The notes below the pieces were generated by a model. The model saw only the letters and a list, made by a program, of their open reading frames with translations, was not told the origin of the DNA and made no database searches. Positions 1 through 12,009 of a stretch of DNA of 64,000 nucleotides are shown piece by piece (positions within the stretch are counted from its first letter, which is position 1; every line of letters starts with the position of its first letter). The translations under genes and the position numbers were made by a program. This DNA is from Stromatinia cepivora (lineage: Eukaryota; Ascomycota; Leotiomycetes; Helotiales; Sclerotiniaceae). Location: NCBI GenBank assembly GCA_014898415.1, contig RCTD01000008.1:806001-870000 (forward strand), in the 5' to 3' direction.

Positions 1-473
1 TCTCGTACCTCGAAATACACTAGCAGCAATCAACCAATACAAGTATGCAACAACACTTACATTCGTACCGCCACAGGCTGAGGATTTCTGGCCTGGTCCT
101 TTTACTTTCTCTTTGTGCCATCTTTCCTCGTCATCTTCATATTTGTGGGGCTCTCTAACCTCTCGATTCTCAAATTAGAAGATGTTATTCAGAGCGGCGA
201 AACAAATTCCTCATTTACCCATGGTTATGTAGAGTTCTACGTAACCAAAACCTGCAGCCACATTGATGGCCCCTCTGTGTCTACCAAGGACAACGTTTTA
301 TGCTCTTTGCAGCCTTCAGGTATGCCAAGCAGAAAAGCCGTCTACTTCATTTCGATTGAGACCCACGAGGAGTAAGATTTTGACAGCTCTCCATAGATAT
401 TATACTTCAATCTTTCCATCCAGAAATTCAAGACTCGATTAAGACGACGTTAGAGACTGGGAGGAATCGTCTC

Positions 474-838
474 ATGGCCTCGTTCCTTATATCGCTAGTA
501 TCTATAGCTACCTCACCATGGATCGTCTTTGTATCCAAGTTACCAACTATTAGAGATAGTTGCATGGCTTTATTTACTTGCAACCTTGTAAGATTGCTAA
601 CTCCTCCTTTTTGTCGTTATCACATCTAACCCATGTTCACAATTAGGTTACCTCCATATTACTTATAACAGGAACAGTTTTTATGGCTCAAATACCTTCA
701 CAAGTTTCGGTGGCGATTGTTGCCAGCGCGTTATCAGACAAAATATCGGTGGTAAGGGGAACTGGAATCTTGGCTCTGAGCTGTTTGACTACAATAATCA
801 GTTGTTTCACTTTATGTATTTTTCTTGCTCTTAGCTAG
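474..838 (+). CDS. C-terminal end of an unrecognised membrane protein (partial or degraded)
   Basis: Two exons (474-587 and 647-838) join in phase across a GTAAGA...TTAG intron to give about 100 residues that are mostly hydrophobic, with two or three possible membrane segments and a TAG stop at 836. The frame stays open upstream to about 423, so this looks like the tail of a longer protein. A further open stretch at 115-370 has a strongly hydrophobic start followed by a polar, Cys-containing part, but its donor phase does not fit the exon at 424, and a stop near 79 interrupts it. The gene is either cut by the window edge or decayed. I do not recognise the family. Confidence 0.3.
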
Positions 839-2104
839 AAAGGTATTTGGATGAAAGAGGATGAGGATCACATAAAGGTGCTCTGTGGTTGTGGTTGTCG
901 TGATGAGCCTTGATCTATTACCTGCAGATCTTCCAAGTCTGGTGCTGTAGAATTGTTATCTTATTTTGTCTAAAAATTTTAATACATGAATCTCATACTG
1001 AAGCTGCCATAGTCTGACTTCTAGCCAAAAACTTGTCAGGGTTCAATCCACTTTCGTTATCTGACTTTTCACTGCACATTTGAATCTGACTTGAATATGA
1101 CTCAAAGGGCAATCGCGTGGCGATGTGCTCATTCTATAACGCCAATGGCCATCCTAATAATGTCATGATTGTCCTCTTAGTTATAAATACTCGATGTAGG
1201 TGACTACTTTCTCTTTTCTTAATTGGACGATTCTCAATGTCAGTATTTTCATCATTAAATTACTTGATCACAGGGACTCAAAAGTTCACATATCACAGTC
1301 TCAGTCAATCATGAGTAGCGTTCATAATGACTTGGTTGGGTTTTTATACTCGTTGTATTGTGGTTTGATAATTACATCTCCTTCAGTCAATTCAGTCAAG
1401 TCGCACGACATAAAGATGGGAGATATTGCATTGCGACAATCATTGATACATACCAACAGAAAGATGGTAATTAGTCTCTGCACCAACAGTTACCTCAAGT
1501 TCTACTGTGAACAAGTCATTCACCAGATATCGCATCACATCATTGCGAAATATGTCACGCTCTTCCCTCCCCCTCCCCCTCGTCCTCTGATTGAAAACTC
1601 TGCATATCTAATTTTTGCCTCTATTCTCATCCACCAACACCTGCGCGCATTACAATGTGCCACTATCACACAGGCTTTCAAATCAAATAATGAGTGAATA
1701 TCTCAGTGTTTAATTTACCAACTCGGGGTAATACGGACTTTGAAATAACTCCCTATTACAATTCAATTATATAGGATCAAGCTCTGTGTCATAAATCGTT
1801 TTCAATACTGTTCCGCACTCTCTTCTCCTTAACAACCATCTTTCATCCCCGCGCGTTAGTTCCGAGGAGTCAAATAAGTATAGTGACTCGCATGATGGTC
1901 AACTATATCAAAGTTTTCGATAGCATTAAAGAAGCCCGGGGAGATCTGGAGTAAGCAGAGGAATTCCACACTGAACTCCAACAGGAGCAAGAGTAAGCCG
2001 AAAAAACTGCTTTAAATCCTCCAAAAGATGAATGTGGTAGCCCTTAAGAAAGCACCGACCTTAAAGAGAAACCCAACGTTAAAGTCGTTGTACGAGGAGA
2101 AGGT
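839..2104. other. Intergenic, no gene seen
   Basis: Open frames here (for example 1200-1697) are low-complexity and have no recognisable domain. There is a C-rich run near 1564-1583 (CCCTCCCCCTCCCCCTC). Nothing else is supportable. Confidence 0.5.
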
Positions 2105-3374
2105 ATGTCTCGAATATGGTACGAAGCCAAAAATTGCGTTTCGTATTTCTGTACCCTCAGCGCTTTTACTCTCACAACTCTTCTTTTGGTTCCTGGACTT
2201 GTTTTTGCGTGTTATCATCAAGGAGCACTTCAACTCCTTACACTCACCACGGCCTCGGCTACCGCTGGCAAGACTAGTGGAAGTTTGAACGCAACAAATG
2301 GAGGTGGGAATGATTTTACCTATAAGATATATCTGTGGTATTATTGTGTTTCGGGTGTCGCGGCCGAAGCTGGCAAATTTGTGAATGTAGCGGATAGTTG
2401 CCATCAAACAAAACAAGGTATAACTTTTCCAATGTTCAACTATTTATGATACAATCGCCTAACCAACACTCTTCTCCTTCAAACAGCGTTAACGGAACAC
2501 ATACTCCCTTCCCTCAACTCAACTTTTACACCTCCTCTTCCTAGACCCGATATCCCCGGTCCCATTCAGGAGATATCTAATCTCTTTCAACACTATGCAT
2601 GTCCAGCTTTCGCTTCATACGTCGTCGCTATCTTACTCTTGCTCATTTTTGCCGGTTTATTCATCTGGTGGTTCGGCGCTACCGCTACTCCTCACAAAAA
2701 AACACTTATTCTCGTACTTTCCGTAAGTTCTCTCCATCTTTTCCCTTCCAATTTAACAATCCACTCGAACCCAATGAAACCCTAACAAGCCTTCCTTCTA
2801 GATCTTCACCGCTTGTTTCACCACCCTTGCAACACTGCAAACCTATCTCTGCTACCACACCATCTACATCCTCACTCAAACCATCAATCTCTCCAAATCA
2901 ACTTTAAACATAACCATCACACCCGGATTTCTCTACCTCCTCATCGCGCATCTCTTCTGGATTACCCTCCTTTTCAACATCCTCATCATACCCACAACAA
3001 TATGCATCAAGCGACGACGTGCTCGACGGGAGCTCCGGGCTCTAGAAGCCGAAGCTAAGGCTTCCGAAGCCGCTGCGAAAGAAACCCTGGATGGAGATAC
3101 AAAAGTATGTAGTACTCCTGCTGAATCTGCTGAGCTTGGGTTTGGCAGCAATAGCGATGATGAGTTGGATATGCCTCATTATGGCATGCCTCTTCATGGT
3201 CTGCCTCCCTTTCCTCATGGCGGTATGCCTCATCATGAATGCTATGGTTATTCCATACCAGCTCCTGCACAACAGAGAATTCATCGCAAGCAACGCGAGA
3301 GCCGGTCCAAAAAAGCAAAGAGAGAACAGGGAAAAGATGAAGAAAGAAAACGATTTAGGGGAGGAGAGGTTTAA
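2105..3374 (+). CDS. SUR7/PalI-like four-helix membrane protein, copy 1
   Basis: Three exons, 2105-2417, 2487-2722 and 2802-3374, give about 373 residues in continuous phase. An N-terminal hydrophobic segment is followed by a polar loop holding YKIYLWYYC, which resembles the aromatic-Cys motif in the first extracellular loop of SUR7/PalI proteins. Three more membrane segments follow at about residues 128-150, 175-200 and 215-240. The cytoplasmic tail has a basic stretch, a Met/Pro/His/Gly-rich segment (MPHYGMPLHG and similar) and a strongly basic C-terminus. SUR7/PalI proteins sit in the plasma membrane and act in eisosome/cell-wall organisation or alkaline-pH sensing; which role applies cannot be told from sequence. 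The next gene is a diverged tandem copy with the same intron phases. An alternative ATG at 2028 is in another frame and lacks the first helix in its correct frame. Confidence 0.65.
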
Positions 3375-3791
3375 GATTGCTTATTTGGGATACTATGATT
3401 CTTTTTTTACATTTTGGTTGGACTCTCGAACTCTTATTAGATCTAGGATGAATTTTTTTGGGGTCAGATACATGATAAATACAAGTCATTAATTATTTTT
3501 ATTCTTTTTTCTTGCCTGAATTTAGTTAAACTCCTACCTAGGATGACTCGGAAGAGTCAGATACACTTTATATCCAAGTCATAACATTTCATGAATCATT
3601 ATTTGCGAACCATGTTCCTATTAGCTTCGATAGTCCTTCATAAAGTTCTCACTTCATAGCTTTCTATTCTACTCCTTTACCATCAACACCTCCCAATCCC
3701 AAGACCTCAACAAACCACGCAACACAAATCACAAACCACAAACCACAAATCCCACAAAGCGCCAACCAACACCCCACACCCAGAACAAACC
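3375..3791. other. Spacer between the two SUR7/PalI-like genes
   Basis: No coding frame. The last 100 bases before the downstream ATG are rich in CA and AAAC (repeated ACAAACCACAAACC-type runs), typical of a fungal 5' leader. Confidence 0.5.
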
Positions 3792-5026
3792 ATGATAACC
3801 ACCATACGCAAATGGCACTCCAACCTCCAGTCCCACCTCCAATCCCCCTCCCAAGGAACCTCCCAAAATCATAGATACAAACACAGTCTCTACCTCACCA
3901 TCAGCACCTCCCTCCTAATAATCATCCTCATCCTCACATCCCTCATCTACCAATTTCCCGGCCCCAACAATTCTCTTCTCGATATCGTGGGGCCAGATAT
4001 CACATATAAGATTTACATGTTCCAATACTGTGTTTCTGCGGGGGATAGGGGAGATGGGGGGGTGGATAGAGATGTATATGCGGCGGATGGGGCGGGGTGT
4101 CATTTGGATTTTAATCGTAAGATTTTATTTTATATCCCGTAAATTATATTCCCATATTTGTGGTTTCTTATGTTATTACTCTCTCCTCTGAATTTCTATC
4201 CTTCGCATCACATCACACGATACAATACAAATAAATAAACACAAAACCAGAAAATAAATCTAACTCCGCACTGCCCCATCTAGCAATCGGCTACATCGTC
4301 TCCGCAACCAAAATCCAAGCCTCAGCTACCGACCTCCATCTTTTCCACCATCTAACAGCTGCAGCCTTCTCCTTCTATTACATTGGAATCCACATACAAA
4401 TTCTGCTCTCCTACCTTTTCATTCGTTCATTTCTCCGAACAGGCAAAATTCTCTACGTGAAATTATTGTATTTTCTCGGTGTACGTATACATATCCCCAT
4501 CCCATCCCATCCCACCATTTTCCCAAACGCCTAAAAACGAAAAGCAAACTAACATGCCAATCTCCAGTTCCAAACAACCATATACCTCATCCCCGCCTGC
4601 TGTCTAACCACCCTCACATATCTCGCGCGAAGAATCACAACAACGAGCGACTCCGAATCCGAATCATCCAGTCCTTACAAACACTATTCGAAAATCGGGA
4701 ATCTGTATGCGTTGTTCTTGCATTCGTTTTGGATTATATGTTTAGTTACTTTGTTCGTTGTGTTTTTCTTTTTTTATAGGAGGGATGTGAAGAGAGTGAA
4801 GGAAGTCAGTGAGAAGGAGGAAGATGAGTTAGAGAGGGCGGAGAGGATAGAAAGAGAAAAGACAACGGGGAAACATGTACAAGAGACGGAGGAGAAATGG
4901 GAGGAGGCGAAGGAGGAATGGGGGGAGCAAAGTAATAAGAGCACGGTATATGAGGAAAGGCGGAAGAGTAATCCTCACGCTCCAGAGATTCTAAATCACT
5001 GGAATGAACCAAATAAAGTCGCATAG
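3792..5026 (+). CDS. SUR7/PalI-like four-helix membrane protein, copy 2
   Basis: Three exons, 3792-4116, 4251-4480 and 4568-5026, give about 337 residues. Intron 1 is phase 1 and intron 2 is phase 0, as in the upstream copy. The loop motif YKIYMFQYCVS matches YKIYLWYYCVS of copy 1. Four hydrophobic segments are visible: about residues 35-58, 120-145, 165-195 and 230-255. The tail after the last helix is a highly charged Glu/Lys/Arg helix, probably a coiled coil, unlike the Met/Pro/His tail of copy 1. A second acceptor at 4283 would also keep frame and shorten exon 2 by 33 bases. Overall similarity outside the motif is low, so the duplication is old. The family role is as for copy 1: plasma membrane organisation or sensing. 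Confidence 0.6.
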
Positions 5027-5860
5027 TAATACAGAGCCACTTCACATATATGTATTTATAGAACCCTATATTACGAGGAGTAGAATATAAACACACAAAT
5101 AAACAAACAAACAAACAAACACACACACACATATATTAACAATAATCCAAATCATATCACAGAATCAAAAAGGCTGACTGAAGGAGTAATAATGCCAAAA
5201 ATACAAAATCACAAAGTCAAAACATCTCCAAAGCATCTCACAAAATCCCATGAATCTATAAATACACCACTACCTCTACCACTACCACTACCACTACCAC
5301 TATAGATAGCCAAATCACCAGAAAACCCAAGCCCACTACGACTCAGACACTCTATCTCTCGCTCTATCAAGATGCAAAAACCTCATCTTGATTCGCCAGC
5401 ATATCCCCAAGTCCTCAAAGCCCACACACATTCTTATTGAACTACTTCATTTGAGAGTCATCACTTGATTCATATAACTTCAAAACATCCCCCGCCCGGA
5501 CTACTCCTATATTTTTCACATCTCATTCAAAATTTCTTATTCCAAATTAGGCGATATATAAGCTATTAATTATTCCCACCTATATCGATACTACAACAGG
5601 AACCTCAAGGTAAAACCAGTAAGTTCCAAAAGATTTTATATTCATATTCCATTTCGAAAGAAGATATTTGTCAAAAAAAAAGATAGCCACCTAGCAACAA
5701 CGCATGCCCAAAATGTGTATACAACCAAAATCCGCCGACCCTATCCATCTACCCATTCAAGTTTCCACTTCACTTCTTATCGTACCTAGACAACGAGCCA
5801 TTCATTCATCAATCATCCCATACCAAGTAGTCATACAGCCATTATTATCCGAATTTCCGC
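5027..5860. other. Convergent intergenic region with simple repeats
   Basis: 3' flanks of the SUR7-like gene (+) and of glucokinase (-). Contains a CA/AAAC microsatellite and a CCACTA triplet repeat around 5266-5301. No gene seen; the frame at 5704-5976 overlaps the glucokinase C-terminus and is a shadow. Confidence 0.5.
5091..5132. repeat. AAAC/AC microsatellite
   Basis: About five AAAC units followed by an (AC) run, read directly from the sequence. Confidence 0.85.
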
Positions 5861-7630
5861 CTATTCGACAACAGTACCATACCTACTTCTCAAATCCCCA
5901 ATATAATCCTGTTGTTTCTCCATTCCTGCCGCCACAAGCGCAATTAATGCGGCACCGACTCCAGATCCATCCTTAGCAATACCAATTCTGATCCTTCTCT
6001 CGCCAGCAGCTCCAATACCATCCATAGCTCTCAAAGCTTCTCTCATGTAATCTTCGAAGCCTGGGTAGAATTCTACAAGAGAACCATCTACACCAATATC
6101 GATAATATCTTCCTCGTTGACTGTCAAGCCAGCTGTATCTGCTAGCTTATTAGCAGTAGCTGATGCTGCATCGGCAATTTTCAAATCCTTAACATCCTGA
6201 ACGATAGAGGTTGTTGATTTTGGTTTGTTTGCATCAGATATGTTATCAAGACGGCCAGTCTGGAGGACAATAGCTCCGATTGCGACAGCGGCTAAACGAG
6301 CTGCACGTTTACCAATAGCATGGGCAATTTCTTTGACAGTTTGAGCATCTTCCAACGAGGCAGCTGAGACACCAAGTGACTTCTCAAGTTCTTGACGAAG
6401 GGCACGCAGACCAATGCTATTGTCAGCTTCAGCAATTGAGAGAATGGAACTGTCGACAGCCCATTGTTTGAAGAGAGCACCATTTTCATCGATGTTGGTT
6501 GTCGAGCTATAATCATTATCTGCGGACGACCTGTCTTTGAAAAGGGTGGCGGTGGGGCTCTTCATCATTTCAATGAGAGTGGTTCTAAGGATTTCGCCCA
6601 AGAAAAACATACCGGAACTCTCTTTTCGAACATTTGAATACCAGGATTGACACTATCCTTATCAAGGATTTGGTCATAAATGGTATTTGGCAATACCTTG
6701 AGACCATTGTCAAATGAGCCCCATTCTGTGTTGACAACCATTTCACCAGTTGTCTTGTCGAAATCTCCTTCCATGGGCTTGGTTAACTTTTCGAGTTTTT
6801 CGACATAGGCGCCATTGGTACCAGTACCGAAAATGGCTCCAAGTAAGGTCTGAGTCTTTCCAGGAGAAGTATATGCTCTTGCCATCAAGGTTCCAACTGT
6901 ATCGTTTACAAGAGCAGCGACCTTCACTGGCAGATGTAGTTTATCAATCTCCTTTTGTAACAGTTCACAAACATCTTGTCCAACCGCATCGGCAATATCG
7001 AAACCTTTTGTCCATCTAATCAAAGTTCCTCTGTTGATACCAATTTGATGAACTGGGAAACTGAATGTGAAACCGAGTCTAAAGATATGCTCATCCCTGA
7101 ATCCTTCCGGTGTACTGACAGTATTACGACGTCTAATGTGGGCGGCGAAATGGTCCTCGTGATGGGTTTTGAGGAAGATTTGTTCGATTTGTTTGCCAAA
7201 AACGAAAAGAGGTCTGATGCGGTCTTAGCCAACATCAACTCCCTTGGTATCGCAACCTTCGATTGTGTGAGACTGAATGTGGTATCTCCGTGCAATTGAA
7301 TTGAGCAAACTCGGAAATTGGTTCCTCCAAGATCAACCGCTAGGTATAGTCCCTATGATTCATCAGCTTCTTGCATGAAAAAATGCGGGTCTTCTTTTCC
7401 GACCTTTTCTGTGCCATTAGGAACTCCAGTGACATATGTAGGAATTTGGCTCATATTTGTTGCATTCTTTTCTAACCCCTCATCTGTGCAAATATTAGTT
7501 CCAGGTCATAAGTTGGTTGGCAGACACACATACTCATCTCCGCGATGAATTCCGCAACACCTCTTCGCACATCCTCATCTGAGTATTCAAACTCTGCGGC
7601 AACGCGCTTTGATTCTGCTAACAAAGACAT
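5861..7630 (-). CDS. GLK1: Glucokinase with two apparent frameshifts
   Basis: ATP-dependent glucose phosphorylation, first step of glycolysis, in the cytosol. Exons on the minus strand: 7630-7534, 7483-7404 and 7352-5861 (about 556 residues once frames are reconciled). Recognisable blocks in order are LAVDLGGTNFRVC (phosphate loop), FTFSFPV, IRWTKGFDI, ALVNDTVGTLMA, GAIFGTGTNGAYVEK, VNTEWGSFD and GSGVGAALIA near the end. The LVNDTVGTLMA/FGTGTNGAY wording fits glucokinase better than hexokinase. The frame breaks twice in exon 3: one base is missing at about 7192-7194 (after the residues SFLA) and one at about 6616-6617 (after EKRV). Both sides of each break match the family without gap, so these are single-base deletions and not introns. 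The second intron (7403-7353, 51 bp) starts GTCGG, an unusual donor. Either sequencing errors or a recent pseudogene. Confidence 0.85.
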
Positions 7631-7999
7631 TTTGTGTGGTCTTGATATTGGTGCTTCTGTAGGAAATGGATGTGGAGATTCGCAAGTGCCTTGATCTAAG
7701 AAGTTGGCTCGAGGAGAGTATGATGTTGGTGAATATGGCTGGGGTGATCTCGAATAAAGAGGAGGGGTATCAGTGAATAAGAATTGAACAATCTATATAT
7801 AATGAATTAGTAAAAACCAACATGATAATAGGAGCTCGTGATCAATTTACCAAGACAACAACTACGAAGGTAACAGAGGCTAAATGTACGAGGCTGATGG
7901 GATTCGGTCTCGATACCTTATGAGGTTTAAATGATTTGGATACGTTAAAGTTTAGCGTTGGGGATGTTGGTTGTGTTGGTATTGTTGCAGGAAGGTTCG

Positions 8000-8053
8000 A
8001 AGTAGGAGAAGTAGGAGAAGTAGGAGAAGTAGGAGAAGAAGAAGAAGAAGAAT
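8000..8053. repeat. GAAGTAGGA / GAA tandem repeat
   Basis: Four 9-bp units AGTAGGAGA followed by a GAA run, upstream of glucokinase on its 5' side. Confidence 0.8.
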
Positions 8054-11000
8054 AATGAGGATACCATTCGGAAATTGAAGGAATCTTCTTCTTTTTAGAA
8101 TTGAAGTTGGCGGGCGGGTCGCCCTTTCCAATTGAGGACGTAATTTTGATTAGGATGGGTGAGTTTATGGCCAACTTGGCGGGAAGGCGGGGCAATTCTT
8201 TTTCTTTGAGAAAACCCTCGTAGCACAAGCAAAGCGCGGGAAAGTTGGAGGGGCAGAGTTTGGAGTTGGAGGGACCCAAGATTACCCACTTATTCTCGAG
8301 ATATTCTCTGCTTTGATTGGTTAATTCAAATTAGTCCCTCTTCAAAAGGGCCGTCTATGCGGTGCTACTTTAATTTGAACCTCTCTTCCTCCAAGGAACA
8401 AAGGAAGAAAAAGGAAAAATGCACTCGAAGAAAATGATGATGCGGTCAGCTTTGCTTGTATTCCGTAAAACAGCCTCAAAGGATTAGCTTGGAATCCAGC
8501 GGGGGTGAACGTCAGAGTCTCAACTTATGAATGGTCAATGGTAAATTCGTGAAACCATTCATTCGATGCATCAAGAGTCGTATAATCGATATTGGTATTG
8601 GTATTGGTATGAGTATGAATGAGTATATATAGATTGATATATAGACTGATATATTAATTTTATCGCGTTATCGTGTGGTAGGTAGCAGGGTATCGATGAA
8701 TGTGCGGATATCTGTCAAACTGAAAGAAGATACAGGAACCTGGTGAAGAGGACAATTTTGAGTATAATAAATATTTCGTAATGAAAGCTTTGTTCACTTA
8801 TTCCTCTCGTCTGGAGCCCCGAATGATGGTGGAGGTGGGTGGATGCGAAACAATTGAATAAATTCCTTCCTTGCTTTAGTGAGAAGAAAGTGATTGATGG
8901 AGTCTCCGAGATTTTGCGGAGAATAGAATCTTGCTTTGGAAACCGTTCGTGGAGAAAAAAAATAAAATATTGAAAAGTCGTTCAATTGTATATAAGTATC
9001 GTGACGTCGTAATGCAGTCGGTACTTTAAGAATGGGGACATAGAAAGCTGAGGATCGAATGAGGAAGGTTGATTAACGCAGGGGAAGTGATTTCCCGTGT
9101 TTTGTTTCTTCGTCAAATCATCTTTCTTAGTATTGGACAACTTGTTGATATCGGAGAAGTTCCAGACTTTCGCATCGACCCCTTCATTACCGCCTTCGTC
9201 AAGATACCTAGGTATATTCGGATGTTTTCTTGAAAGTATAACTGTCTTCAGGATTCCTCTTAGATTTGGCTGTTCGATTAATACTGTCGGGTACGAGGGT
9301 GACCTCTTAAGTTTCGGTTGTGTTGTAACGTGTACAAGAACATTAACAGCCACCTTCGGATGAAATGATAGTATTGTAGAAATATCTTTCAATAATTCCC
9401 ATACAAATTTGAGATGAATAATATTTTTCATATTGAGATTGAGAATTGAAAGTTTATTATACATAAAGAAACTTTTGCTGGGGATGCACAATGCAATTAA
9501 GCATCAAAAAAGATGGGGAAACTTGTTGAGGTACCTCCATTCACACCTGGTCAGGACATCAGAACATCAGAGCTCAGACTTATATGTATGAACTCCGTCG
9601 CACCTATCAATTCGTTTACATGTACAGGTTTCCAGAAATGCTTAGGAAGCATCATGTAAGTGTGTTCCATCAATATATAACATAATACTTTATAATAAGA
9701 ACCTTTGGCATGAAGGATATCAAAAGCTTGAATGATCTGGCTAGAAGATGGTTATCACTTCTGCTTACCGTGTCACCATAGATCGGTTCTAATCACTGCT
9801 TTTGAGGCGAGAACTTCATCGAAATTCTATTGATCCCGCAGTTCGTGTTACATCAACATATATGCTGATCATGGCTTTTGAAATCAACAAATAATCAGAC
9901 GCCAGGTCAGGGGTAAGATGTAAGTCATCAGCAAAGATTAGACGTTCGTGAAGTTACAGATTATTGGGATTGTATTGTTGCCGTGTCTAGCCCAGATATC
10001 GCATTGCAGTATTATATGGGTTCGCTAACCTCGCTGAAGTTACGGATGGAACATTTCCTTTCCGTTTCGTGTCCCGTGTCTGATGTGATTTTGTACTACG
10101 TTACAATAGTTCCAAGGTGTACTGAACTTATCAACTTCATTGTGTCAATCAACCATGAATAGCATTGCTTTGTTGCAGAATAACTTCGATTCTTGATGGA
10201 TATGGTTTGCCGAAACCTCTTCTCCAAAACCCCATGGGTTAAGAAATACTGTGCCGCTCCCATTGCCGATTTCCGAAGGCTGGTTTGATAGGACATTCTA
10301 AATGATCCCATACGATACCGACAATGAGGGAAGTCTTGCAAGATTACCCCCATGCAAAAGATTCGGTGTTCTTGATGGGTAATTGAAATTACCATTCGGT
10401 GTCAAAATCAACATAGATTCTCGTACTTCTATTTAGTGCTTATCTCACGTGTTGATGATTCTACTTCCTATACTCACTGTTGATTGTTTGTTGTTCTTGC
10501 ACACAATGGTGATTCGTATGATCGCCCAATAGTAGACTTGATGTACATGTAAGATTTGGAACGCATTAGAAAGATTCCATGGAGAAGTCTTTGGGTCGGC
10601 GAATATGCGCAATTTTTTTCAGAAATGTCTTTTGATACTTCAGAACTCTTTTGCTGTGTGTAATCATCAAAAGGTTTGAATATCTCCGGATACACCAATC
10701 ATCTTGAACATTACAGGGTAAAGCATATGATTACTTGTACTTACAAGGGATTTCAAATGCCCTTCTCCTACAATTTGACCTTTTTTTGACGGTGAGGGGA
10801 TTGAATGAAGTCTTGGAATCAATCTTCTCAAGGCAGACTTTCAGAATGATTAAAAAAGTGCCCAACTTGATTTGCCCAACATAAACTTTTTTTTGCTGTG
10901 CCTCCGTATGCTTAAGTAATGATACATAGCCAGGGAGATTTTTCTTTAGGTTTCCTTGATGTGCTTGAGGCTGAGGTTATTATTTTATTTCCTCTATAAA

Positions 11001-11439
11001 GCCACCGGTTGTGGATTTGCATTAGCTGTACGACCAAAAAAAGGGACCCCTCGTTTGTTACAAATTTTGATTCTTCCTGCTTCAGAAAAGGCAAGAAAAG
11101 GTAATAAGTACATCTTCCGCTGTGAAATATGTCTTGAAAGCCTTTTGAGTTGAATCCTTTCATTTTGAAAAGAATATAATGATTCCGGAGTGACCGAACA
11201 TTTTGACTGTTTTATGTGGCTGCCCCCCTTTTTTTTTTTCCTTCTTGTTGCTTCTATCTTTCCATGGTTGTTGTCTCTACACAATTGCGAGACAGGCAAT
11301 AAATTATTTTCTTTACCTTATCGTTCCTACCACCAATTTATTTATAATTTATAAGAACAAAGCGAGCCTGAACCCGCATAAACCTTAGTTAACTTTTTGC
11401 TGCTGTCAGCATACCATTCAGCGGAACATTCACTACCCC

Positions 11440-11479
11440 ATCACCCATCACCCATCACCCATCACCCATCAATCACCCA
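11440..11479. repeat. ATCACCC heptamer repeat
   Basis: About five near-perfect copies of CATCACC in the leader region of the Hsp70-like gene. Confidence 0.8.
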
Positions 11480-12009
11480 TTATCCATCAAATCAACCAAA
11501 AACCCATTAGCCTTCCAATTCCAATTCCATCTAATCCATCAACCATCAACCAACAACCAACAACTCAAACTCCAACCCAACCCTACCTTACACTTTATAC
11601 CCCAATAACTCTATACTTTCAATCAAAAATTCGCTGTTCGCATCTTATCTGCAAAAGATCCATTTTATTATCACGTACAAAAAATAACTCCACCCACTTA
11701 TTAACTAGTCCTCAATAATCATACAGTGTTACAATTTGCTTCATAGGACTATTCCCTCATATCCTGTTCCTGCAGATTCATGTCATCCGTACACTTTGGA
11801 CGAGTAATCCTTCCGACCAGGTCAAAGAACCTCCATCTACTCAGCCCCAAGGTCGCTAGGAAACTAGCGACAAGTCAATAGGTTGGCTGACACCGGCGAC
11901 TGGATATTCATCATCGATACAATACGATACGATCATTCCTCCTTCGTCCTTTGCTTTCTCCGTTCTTACTTCTTCGAGAAGATTTAAAATACCACCCTTC
12001 GTAGACCTT

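Larger units (their letters stand above)
7631..12009. other. Long gene-poor intergenic stretch
   Basis: About 4.4 kb between glucokinase and the Hsp70-like gene. Open frames exist (minus strand 8982-9491, 169 codons; 10096-10395; 10474-10698) but none shows a domain, a splice structure or coding-like composition I can defend. The last 600 bases are pyrimidine-poor and CA-rich, as expected of the leader of the Hsp70-like gene. Simple repeats are at 8000-8053, 8584-8610 (TATTGG) and 11440-11479. Confidence 0.5.

Noticed and set aside
7842..8279. 145-codon minus-strand frame upstream of glucokinase
   Set aside because: Low-complexity Ser/Pro/Thr content produced by a tandem repeat; lies in the likely leader of glucokinase.
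8982..9491. 169-codon open frame on the minus strand in the gene-poor region
   Set aside because: No recognisable domain, no splice extension and no supportive context; an antisense frame of 88 codons is equally open.
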